From Icerya purchasi (lineage: Eukaryota; Arthropoda; Insecta; Hemiptera; Monophlebidae), in NCBI GenBank assembly GCA_039619475.1, contig CM077115.1:224685064-224749063 (forward strand): DNA of 64,000 nt, read 5' to 3'. The notes under the pieces were generated by a model. That model worked only from the letters and a program-made list of their open reading frames with translations. It was not told the DNA's origin and did not search any database. The position numbers and the translations under genes were made by a program. Shown here piece by piece: positions 37,630-46,974 of the stretch (position 1 is the stretch's first letter; every line of letters begins with the position of its first letter).

Positions 37630-38215
37630 ACTATATATATATACATATATATATAACTAAGCCATTTTGGTCTCGCATGTATCCCCTCTTGCTTACATTT
37701 CTATCTCTTTCTAATCTATACTTTGTACAAAATAATCAAAATTTACAACGTAATTTTAAATCGGTCCATATACGCGCGAACAAACGCAAAAAAAAAAAAT
37801 GGGATGAACAACTTCCTTCTTTTTGGAAGTCGGTGGCAAAGCTACATTTCCATGGTAATTTTGCAAACTGATAGCATTTTAAGTCAACCGCCTCTGTTAT
37901 ACTAATAGAAAATAATAAGAAAGAAAAATTTCACGTTTTTTGACGAATACTCAATTTCATCGATTTTCATAATTACTGATACACCTAAGTTGAATGGTAC
38001 TTTTTTGAATGGACAAAGAATCAGTAAAATCGATCTATATGAATATGAGTTATGCTGGAACAAACATAAAAAAAAAATACACTTCGAACGTCTTCTTTTT
38101 GGAAGTCGGTAAAAATTAAAATTTTACAAATGTTACATGAAATTGGGACATTACACAAAATTGGGATATCTTTTCTAATGAGGGCCGGCCTAAGAATTAC
38201 GTTGTAATTAATATA
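37630..38215 (-). mobile_element. TA-flanked repeat family C, copy 3 (inverted, longer)
   Basis: Read on the minus strand, this copy starts with the left block at about 38190-38210 (cgtaattcttagg) and ends with the acgttgtaaattttg, tacaaagtataga and ccaaaatggc blocks at 37760-37665, then (TA)n. The middle is about 200 bp longer than in copies 1 and 2 and contains two copies of ttctttttggaagtcggt (near 37817 and 38092). This may be closer to a fuller member of the family. Only tens of bases separate it from the SINE B fragment at 38218. Confidence 0.65.
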
Positions 38216-38217
38216 TA

Positions 38218-38370
38218 GATAGCGCGGTTACCTTGTTAATTAAGCTACTTCTAGGGAAGTAAAAGCGGCCGAGAAAACGGAACTATACTCTCATCAGTGC
38301 CATTTGGACACATTCTGAACCTTAACTTTACAATCCCCAAGACAGCCTGTCAAGGGTCCGTCACTTTATA
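38218..38370 (+). mobile_element. SINE family B, internally deleted copy
   Basis: The 5' end has an A-box-like agcgcggttacctt; the tRNA-related middle is lost. From 38255 it matches the family: ggaagtaaaagcggccgag, a ctctcatcag block, ccttaactttacaatcc, and a tcaagggt...tcacttta ending at about 38369, followed by a TA-rich tail. Confidence 0.65.
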
Positions 38371-38374
38371 TATA

Positions 38375-41300
38375 GGTATATATAATATTATCACAATTGT
38401 TCCTAATACTATAATATATTGTATAATAAATATTTATAGGTGAGTTAAACCCATTCACTTGCACTGATTAGGTGTAAATTGTCTGCTTTTAAATCGTATC
38501 CACCTCGCTTTTTCTGTTCACTTCGTGGTAGCCGATTTTACATTTTATAACCGCGTCTGTCTCTTATTCTGATGTGACCCGGTGTTATCCTTCGAATTAT
38601 TCTTCGATTTCCATTCTTTTCCTTAATTCATTTCACTTTTCTTTTTTTTTCGATACAATATTATGTGACACTATTCTTGTATGTTCGGTTTATCGTTATT
38701 TATCGAATTAGGAGAGTGCAGTAACCGAATAGGAGTTGTTCCGGTCAGTGTTGTTTTCAGATTTGACTAAGCGCGTGTTGATTGTAAAATTATAATATCA
38801 TCTTCATGGTGTTGTAGAGAGCTCATATTGAGTGCTACACATTATTGTCGCTGAAATGTTGAAATAAAAATAGTTTCGTTCTATTATTATTACTTTAAGA
38901 AAGATGTACCTAATTAGTTCAATTGCACAACGTAAATTAATATCGGTAATCTGAACTATCTGTAAATGAACGTTATAGTAGTATTTTACGTCAATATTGT
39001 TTCGCATGATTTTCAACTTTTTTTTTTTTCTTTGTCTGAGACTTCATATAGGTTTGTTATAGGCAGTCTAGTTGCACAAGCGAAATTTTATCCCGACACA
39101 ATATTATATAGTTTAATTTATACTTGAATAAACACATTCAATGTTAACTACAATTATCGTATTTGATAATGATAACAACTGCTCTGCGGAAAGACGTCTG
39201 CAATTTTTACACTCAATAAATAATAATTTGCAATGCAGACTTGAAATAAAGATAAAACAAACCGGAAACGGGTAGGCAATGAAATACAACATACATATAA
39301 TTATGGAAATTCTAACTCTGATCATCGTAAATACGGATCATTTCACGCATTCATCTCTCACCTAAAAGAAAGCAGTTTTACGCATATTATTAAAGAGCGT
39401 TTATATGAAATAGGTTATGCTTAAAAAACTACAAATGAAAAACAGTTTCGACGAAAATACAAAAAAAACTCCAATAATTAATGTAAATCGAGCAATTATA
39501 CACCAATCTACAATATTAACATCGTACATTTTCGCTTTATTGTTTAATTTAATATGCCGGCCAAACAGCGGCAACCTGTTATGATCAGCATACCGGTGCG
39601 CTAATGAAATCATAATAACAACCAAGTACAAAACTTAAATTTCAGAATCAATATTGTGATATGTGGACATTTTAAAATACGTAACACCAATGACCAAAGT
39701 TGAAGTTTATTACACACTAATCAGTTTAAGAATAATTTAATTGAATAATAATTTAACGTTAATACTAATTAACTCGTCGATATATTTCAACGTAATTAGT
39801 CATTTAATCGTTGTTTAAATTTATTTAAATATGTAAGACGTCTTAATATAGCTTTCAAGTTTGTTCATAAAGAAATTACGATCATGTGTGTATAGAGAGT
39901 GACTTTGAAATTTCCGCGAATTAAAATCTGCCAGAAAAATCGATATCCAGAAATACACGTTTCTTCCCATCGGCTGACAAAAGGGAGAGTGAAAAATTAA
40001 TAAAAAGTAAATTAACACATATCCTTGACAGAAGGCGTCGAAGATGTCGAAGTTAAGGTTTATTACACAATGTTGCATATCGAAATTCTTCGTCGATATT
40101 GTTCTGTTCACTATTGTGCGAGTTGCTAAGACGAACATGAATCGAAATTTGAACACTTCAAAGGACAAAAAATTCCGTCGAACATGCAAGATCTCCTTTT
40201 AAAGCTCCCCAAAACCCGGAGGAACCGCGTAATCTTCCGTAAAGAAATCTCCTTTTCACAGTCACCCGCTCGCAACCGACGTGAACCGGTTTATTAGACG
40301 GCGCGCCCGTTTACCGGATATCTTAAGAATATTCGCGATTGCTCAATTATACGCTTTTCGTTGCTATTTTTAAGGCTTAATTCGGAACGCCCTTGAATTC
40401 GCTGTTTTGAGGTTTATTGAATCGTGTATATAGATTTTATCGGAAGAAAAAACTGCGACCCTCTTGTGCCGCTGCTGAAACCAGTTAGAGCGAACGCGTA
40501 TCTGAACAGGTCGTCGTCGTCGTCGTCGAAGGTGCTTCAGTAGTTCATCATATTGTAATCAGAATAATCCTCCGCTGAAGACACGCGCACCGATTTGAAA
40601 ATTCTTATTTATTTATTTCGATTTGCTTGTACACGATGTGAAAACAAGTGGAAGGTAATTTTTATTCCATCACCACGAGCGTCGTTATTTTAAATCCTTT
40701 CTGTACCTCTACAGAAAGATTATATACCATATTTATTATTTTTCATTTTTTTTCATTTTTTTTTTTTTGGTTTTTTTGTTTTTTTTCTTTACAATACGGG
40801 GCCCGAAAAATATGCAATTTAGTAAATGTCGGCGCAATTTTTAGCTGCGATGATAGGATACGGTTCAGAGAAGAAAGCCGGGAAAAAACAAAAGGAAGAA
40901 CGAAAATATAAACGAATAAAGCCGATGAAACATGAACAAAAAAACGAAATAAGAAAAAGCCAAAAGAATGGGAAGCGCGTTTTGTTTTCGTTTTATTTAT
41001 TTATTTTTTTGCCTCTATTTTTTCCCCGTAAGCGGTGGCATGAAGAGATTTGAATGGGACAGTGGAACAGCAAGCATGCGACAGATTGGCAAATACGGAA
41101 GATGAGACGAGTTGCCGAGAGTAGAGGTAATTCAAAGAGGAGAAGGGGTAACCGACAAGCGGAGGCCCGGATAAATAGATTGCACTTTAGATGGAATTTG
41201 CCGTTGACAGACAACAGGAAATGCAGATGAATAACAGGCAACAAAGTAAGTCTCGCGCAGGGGGGGAAAAAAAACTGCACCAAACCGACATGCATTCGCA

Positions 41301-42480
41301 TACAAATGCAAAATTATTCTCAACGCCGAGGGAGCCCACTACTATTGTAATAGATTGCGTAGTAACATGTTAACGACAGGCCGGAAAATGATCTAAGTAA
41401 ACTATCTATGTAGAAGGAACAAAATTACACTTCTTATTATTATCATTATTATCATTATTATTATTATTAAGTATTAAGTATTATTATTATTATTATTAAG
41501 TATTAAGTATTATTATTATTGCCATTTTCTGATTATTTATTATTGTCATTTGCGCGCACATTCATACAGGACGCATGCTCCGAGTCTGAAGGTGGAAGGT
41601 ATTTATCATGCGTTTCTTTATATACACGTGTTAGGTCTGTAATGAATATTTCCTTTTCATCGTCGCAATCCCGACAAGTCTTTTATCCATCCATTTCCAG
41701 CAAAACCCATTCCGTAGCACCCTGCTCCTAAAATTTCGCAAACACGCGCTGCAAATTAGAATAAATGGCGCGCACCGAAACAGATAACGTTCCGCAGCGT
41801 TTCACCGTTGCAAGTTTTAAATAATAACTGGAGAATATGAATACAGTTATTTACCACCGTAATTGTATAAGCACACCGCCCCGCTCCGCACTTCCAAATT
41901 GCACTTGTTCGCACATTTAACCAGTTCACCCAATCTCTATTTTAACTACCAATTCAAAGTGTACCGAATTTAAAATTACGTCTCAGAGTTAATTTAAAAA
42001 ATGCAAAAACAACCCGTCCGCCGATCCTAGTACGGAAAATAAACCCTATTCTAGCGCCGGGCAGCGAAAATATTCGTAAAAAATTAAATATGTAAAAAAC
42101 AAAAGTAACCGTTCAAAAGTAACGTCGAAAAGTTGCGATCATAATCAAAGCAACTTTAACGAATCAAAATAAATGAACTAAATAGACTTAATCTTATGAA
42201 AGACTGAAATAGCATAAATTTAATCTACACCATTACAAAAGAAATGCAAAGGCATCAAGAGAAATAAACTACAAAACGGAAGAATCGGAGCTTATAAAAT
42301 ACCAAGATGAAACTTTCAACAGATGCCGTTAAGTAATTTAAAATTGTACGAAATACGTTGCTGGCCTAAAGTCATGAAAATTTAAATACAAAGTACGACT
42401 TTTCGTGAATAAATCCCCTTGTACGGCTATAAAAATAACTCTGAAACACATCATCGATCATTCATAAATTAGGATATACT
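38375..42480. other. Unassigned intergenic stretch
   Basis: No gene recognised. AT-rich overall, with a (CGT)n tract at 40511-40528 and a TTA/ATC compound microsatellite at about 41431-41520. Open frames at 40648-41373 are on both strands of the same DNA and without domains. Confidence 0.5.
41431..41520. repeat. Compound (TTA)n microsatellite
   Basis: Mostly TTA/ATT units with ATC variants and two copies of an aagtattaagtatt insert. Confidence 0.85.
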
Positions 42481-42515
42481 GTATATTATTTATAAATATA
42501 TATATATATATATAT

Positions 42516-42732
42516 GTCAGAGGTCACGGGTTCGAGACTAGTCTCCTCCCGGATCTAAGTCGCTCCCAAGCTTACCGAGTCTGAAATAGAGGAATCTGGG
42601 AAAGTAAAGGCGGCCGAGAGAAAGGAACTGGTCCCAGTATTCTCATCAGATCCATTAGGCTTAGTACCATTATGGAAAGCTTAACTTCACAATCCATGAT
42701 ACCTTATCAAGGGTATGGAACTCACTTTACTT
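42516..42732 (+). mobile_element. SINE family B, best copy of the 3' body
   Basis: This copy starts right after (TA)n with a tRNA-like B box, ggttcgagact, at 42529-42539. The body follows: a ggatctaagtcgctccca block, ggcggccgaga, ttctcatcagatccattag, cattatggaaagctt, cttcacaatccatgat, and a tcaagggt...actcacttta end with a T-rich, TA-rich tail. The A-box half is missing, probably replaced by the TA tract. The same blocks in the same order occur at 53281, 38255 and 32974, which defines the family. No protein is encoded; mobilisation would need LINE machinery. Confidence 0.75.
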
Positions 42733-42734
42733 TT

Positions 42735-43056
42735 TTTACTTTTATATATATATGCATGCTTATATTTATATTAATGCTATAATTATGTTAAGTAAGACGA
42801 TATTTGATATAAATAATGAACACAAAAACAAGCTGACTAGTACAACTCGATCTATAATTACTATTTATTGCAACGTTTATATTAAATTATAAATTTCAAT
42901 TTCAATTTCAATTTATTTGTGAAAACATTTACAATTTAATATATGAAATTACGATTGTAACTACAATACACCACATATTATTATTATTTAATACCAACTT
43001 TAAAACATATACACGCTCTTCATTGACTTAAAAATAAATATATATATATATATATA
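42735..43056. other. AT-rich spacer
   Basis: About 320 bp with no gene; it contains a threefold caatttcaattt-type repeat near 42894-42911 and (TA)n just before the MITE. Confidence 0.6.
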
Positions 43057-43058
43057 TA

Positions 43059-43284
43059 CAGAATGGTCCAAAAGACATTGCACATCACAAAATTGATTAC
43101 TGTTCACGAATCGTTCATTAGAAAAGAATGGAACAAACGTTACAAGTTTTAAAAAATGTCCTAATTAGCGTTTTCCCAAGTTTTTTTTTGTTACTTGTCA
43201 GTATAAAGCACTACGTTTTTCATAGACGCGCAAGTTTATTACACACCCGGTCGAAAATTATGCAATGACTTTTGGACCAGCCTG
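43059..43284. mobile_element. 226-bp MITE related to the 22-kb transposon
   Basis: The ends are 24-bp terminal inverted repeats (43059-43082 and 43261-43284, 21 of 24 matches) flanked by TA at 43057-43058 and 43285-43286, as in Tc1/mariner elements. The terminal 16 bp of the right end (caggctggtccaaaag) differ from the 22-kb TIR at only two positions. A subterminal block (aacaaacgtt and nearby bases, about 43127-43155) also matches 22105-22136 at nearly the same distance from the end. It is therefore probably a deletion derivative of a related family. No coding capacity. Confidence 0.85.
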
Positions 43285-43289
43285 TATAT

Positions 43290-44853
43290 TGAAAAAAAAA
43301 AAAAAAAAAAAAAAGGTATAACGTGATGAGTGAATTTGTGAGTGTATAAAATCAGTTGCTGGTTGGGACTAGACAGAATATCTATCTTTGCCGTTCGTGG
43401 ATTTAGCGAATATACAATTGGTTTATATTAGCTATAAAGAAAGAATGTGGATACTTAAGAAGAAAGAAACTCTGGATAAAATTCTCGGGGAAAAAAATCA
43501 GCGCTGGACGCCTCTCCATTGGGGATCCCTCCATGCTCTCTGTTTAGAGCCTACGGCTAAAATTTAAAAAAACATGGAACATACTTTAGCCGTTTGCTTT
43601 CTGTTAATATCTCTGATGATACTCTCAACTGTTTCCCCGTACGATGTGTTAAAATTGAAGATACGATAATAAACGCCTTGAATTCCAATGAAAATAATAA
43701 TGTTAACGATTTTACCTTTTATTCTTCCGTCACACGATCCTTAGAAAGAATAGACATATTGGAGTTCACGATCGTTGAAGTGACTTATGTAATTTTTAGA
43801 ATCAATTTTGTCGATGTGACGAGCGAAGATCGAATTGATACACGATCCCCCACGAATTTGAGTTGCAAGCCAAAAATTTCTTCCAAGAACCGAATAATCG
43901 CCGAATTTTAGGTTTCTTGAGATCGGCGTTGATCTTTCCCGATCAATAGAAGTGTATAGGTATTTTTCGTTGGGAACTGTTTTTTCGAGAGATTTGCGCA
44001 ATTTCCACGCTTTCTTTAATTTCCATAGATATGCGTAATTTCGATGCTTTTTTTCATTTATCAAAAGTTTTCGTTTTTTTTTAGATCATACATTTCATCG
44101 AAACCCTATTTTCAATATTTCTACGTAATCACATATCTTGTCTTTTTTTTTTTTTTGATAGATGCACCATTATCATGCACAGTACATTTACATATAGCCG
44201 TCGGTGAACGACAATCATCACCATGGCAGAGGAATATCATCGCGGAAAGCGGTCCGGACACGACTGACTTAAGACAACTAGAAGAAAAGGCTGTATTTTT
44301 ATTTACCTTCGGCGTAACTCCCTCGCGTTCCACTTTAGTGTGACGTTTTCTGCTAGTTAGGACACGACTAAAACACGTTCCATGCTAAAAGGAAGACCGG
44401 GCAATTAATGTCAACTAAGTTTTAGTTCTTGTTGAGTATATTGTCTTGTTCTAGCATTCACCAGAATAATCTTCACAAAAAGAGAGCAACGAGTGTACGA
44501 TATCCACCGAAAGAATATTCGAAGAAAGTTGTCGATCCAGCAAGTGTAACCAGACCGTTTAAAATTCGCAGTTGGCGATTTGCCAGTCCGTATTGATTTA
44601 AGATATTTCGATTATCGCGAACCTTCCCGATATATTTGTCAGCGATACGTATGTCCAGCAGGAGTTTCAATCAATCAGAGAGTGATGCGTACAATTTATT
44701 TTTATAGAATTTCATTTTGTTTTATACTATATACGTGATGATATCCAGCAATTGATCTTTTTTGTGTCGGTACCAAAACTTTTTTTATTTCGGTAAAAAT
44801 TAAAAAAAAAAAAAGCAAAAAAAGTTGAATTTTTCAAGTTAAACAAAATAACG

Positions 44854-44889
<36 letters not shown>

Positions 44890-45597
44890 GTAATAATAAT
44901 TTTAATGCTAAAAGAAAAAGTGAAATCTAAAGTTTCAAATAAAAAATTGAAGGCGTGAATAGATAGATAAAATCGTTTCATTATTTAAACATCGCCATGA
45001 TTTATAGATGATCTGAAACTAGTCGGCCTCCTTTTTTAAACGTAATTTATTTTTCGAGCGTTGTGCTGTATTTATAATTTTTACTTATATAGAATTTGAA
45101 ATTCGTGAAAAAGTTTATTATCGTCTAGTTCCATTGTGGAACTTTTCGGATTAGGGCGTACTTACTTGCGGGTTCCTTCCAAAATTATTTATATACAAAA
45201 TAGGCAAAAAAGGCCGAACATCGAAAAGCGGCAATAGAAAAATATTTCGTTCAAAATTCCAAACGGCGATCATTTAAAAGATTCTTTTCTTTCCAACTGG
45301 CGTGCACGTCTATATTTCCACCTTTTTTTTTTTTTTTTTTTTTTACTACATAGAACATAAAACGCTCTAGTTCAATGTTTACACTATTCTATGTTCTCTC
45401 TAAGAATGCCTCAGATAATTTGTATAACTCCGCCTTGTCGTGACATTTTTTTTTCCAACGATGCGTGTATTAAAACCGGCGGGGGGTCAGTGAAAATTAA
45501 ACGAAATCAGCCGAGGACGATGAAAAGTTGAGAAAGAGCGTAATAAAGATTTTGTGTGGTTCAAGGAAATTTTACTAGCTGGCTGTATTTCCTCATT
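43290..45597. other. Unassigned intergenic stretch
   Basis: No gene recognised. It starts with an A22 tract (about 43292-43313), contains an (ATA)n tract at 44854-44900 and a T20 tract near 45323-45344. Opposite-strand frames at 43594-44343 show no domains. Confidence 0.5.
44854..44900. repeat. (ATA)n microsatellite
   Basis: About 15 ATA units with one interruption. Confidence 0.9.
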
Positions 45598-45600
45598 TTA

Positions 45601-45645
45601 AGCCTCCGCCACACAGGACGCGATCTTTTGCGACGGACAACGATC
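45601..45645 (+). repeat. Left TIR of the Harbinger element
   Basis: 45 bp, matching the reverse complement of 46925-46969 with four mismatches. Beyond it, related gcgatctct and gcagcgg motifs recur in the subterminal region up to about 45760. Confidence 0.9.
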
Positions 45646-45668
45646 TCTGACCGCTGCGTTCCGGCGAT

Positions 45669-45977
45669 ATGGTTGTATGTGCAACATTGCGTTATCCCCG
45701 TCACACACAAGGCGATCTCTATCGCAGCGGTCCAGTCTTGATCGTGGCGGCAGGCGATATACAAAATTACAAAAATCATCACGCGATCCGACGATCCAGT
45801 TTATTATCAAGATGGACCGAAATGAGAGAGCAGGAAGCACAAATTCACAGGCCTGCGCTATCCACACCCGAGTCACCACTGCAGTCGGAATCTTCGCATT
45901 CCTCAACAACGGCATTTGGATCAGGCGATACTTCTCCTACTTACCAGAACCTGAACTCCATCTTCGACCAATCATGA
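45669..45977 (+). pseudogene. Possible remnant of the Harbinger accessory (DNA-binding) protein
   Basis: An open frame of 102 residues. Its first third lies in subterminal repeat DNA and is probably not coding. The C-terminal part (about residues 45-102: STPESPLQSESSHSSTT, then SPTYQNLN) is Ser/Thr/Pro-rich like the tail of the MADF/Myb-type accessory proteins of insect Harbinger elements. The position at the left end, diverging from the transposase, fits that role. No DNA-binding domain is preserved. Assigned by context more than by motif. Confidence 0.35.
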
Positions 45978-46112
45978 TTTATATGAAAAATCCAATTTTT
46001 AGTTAAATTAGCAAAAATTATTCCCGTGTCTACGTATCGTCGGTTGCTTATTATTATATTTGTAATATAACCTGACCAAATAAATAACTTCGTTCAAACG
46101 ACATAGATACGA

Positions 46113-46143
<31 letters not shown>

Positions 46144-46149
46144 TTTGCT

Positions 46150-46545
46150 TAACTAACAGTCTGGAAATGTGGATATGGAGAAGAATGCTTCGCATTCCTT
46201 GAACGGCAAATCTATCTTGAATAAGGTTGGCGTAACTATACGGTTAGCGAATATATGCAAACATCGAATAATGCAGTATTTCGGACACATCATGGGAGAG
46301 AAGACGATAGTTTGGAAAAACTGGTAATACTAGGGGGGAAATAGATGGCAAACGACCTCCGGGAAGATGGCCAATGAGATGGATAGACCAGATACATAAT
46401 TTATGCCAGGAATCAATTCACCAATGTATAAGAAGAACAGAAACCCCGTATAGGCTGGAAAAAATATATCGTCGCACAAATGTTGATGTAGCCACGATTG
46501 TTATGGTCGGGCACAAAATGATTATGATGATGATGATGATGAACC
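46150..46545 (+). pseudogene. LINE reverse-transcriptase C-terminal fragment nested in Harbinger
   Basis: Reading across several frames, it shows the C-terminal domain of an endonuclease/RT-type LINE: LEMWIWRRMLRIP (about 46160), NICKHRIMQYFGHIMG (about 46254), GKRPPGRWPMRWIDQI (about 46349), and LEKIYRRTNVD (about 46457), ending in an ATG-triplet repeat (46525-46542) such as many of these elements carry at their 3' end. At least three frameshifts or stops are present. It is preceded by (TA)n and T-rich sequence. Its position inside the Harbinger element means it inserted later. Confidence 0.8.
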
Positions 46546-46564
46546 TCAAACACATTCCCCTATT

Positions 46565-46803
46565 CCAATAGGTCTTCTCCAATTCGTGGTGATCCGCTTA
46601 ATCTTGGGTCGCAGTACTCTATGTAGCTGCTCAAAACTCCGCCTTCACATTCGGAATTATAAAAAAAATCTATCTTAGACATTCACCAAGTTGTTCTCTT
46701 CCTTTTGATTTATCGGGTGCACTCAAAATTGTCTTTTTGTGTCGGTACTCTGTAACGCTAGCAAGAGTTCCTCTTCGTCAGAACTACTTATTTTTCTAGA
46801 GAA
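46565..46803 (-). pseudogene. Harbinger-type transposase N-terminus (broken)
   Basis: On the minus strand, one frame reads SSSDEEELLLALQSTDTKRQ, a stop, VHPINQKEENN, a stop, DRFFL, a stop, FRM, a stop, then SFEQLHRVLRPKIKRITTNW to about 46565. Acidic N-terminus, the 'VHPINQ' block and the 'FRM..SFEQL' helix followed by 'TNWRRPI' are characteristic of PIF/Harbinger transposase N-termini in insects. Four in-frame stops kill it. The catalytic DDE region that should follow is missing; the LINE fragment lies immediately beyond. Confidence 0.8.
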
Positions 46804-46924
46804 ACATGCAAAACACTTTTGCGAACTTGTTGTGCGGAAATCTATCACTATACTGGTTCGCTCACACAGATATCGCATTGTGTGTCGCGTAACCCCATAT
46901 CGTCGATCACCAAGGAGAGCGCCG

Positions 46925-46969
46925 GATCGCTGTCCGTCGCGACAGATCGCGTCCTGTGTGCCGGAGGCT
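46925..46969 (-). repeat. Right TIR of the Harbinger element
   Basis: Reverse-complementary partner of 45601-45645; followed by the TTA duplication at 46970-46972. Confidence 0.9.
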
Positions 46970-46974
46970 TTATT

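Larger units (their letters stand above)
45601..46969. mobile_element. Decayed PIF/Harbinger transposon
   Basis: A 1369-bp element bounded by TTA on both sides (45598-45600 and 46970-46972), the classical three-base duplication of the PIF/Harbinger superfamily. The TIRs are about 45 bp with four mismatches (45601-45645 and 46925-46969; they start agcctccg). Inside are a plus-strand Ser/Thr-rich frame on the left and the N-terminus of a Harbinger-type transposase on the minus strand on the right. This matches the two-gene arrangement of the superfamily. The centre holds a LINE fragment (46150-46545), and most of the transposase, including the catalytic core, is gone. Confidence 0.88.

Noticed and set aside
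43441..43520. Possible further SINE B fragment (gaagaaagaaactctgg block)
   Set aside because: The similarity is confined to a short purine-rich block and the next conserved blocks are missing.
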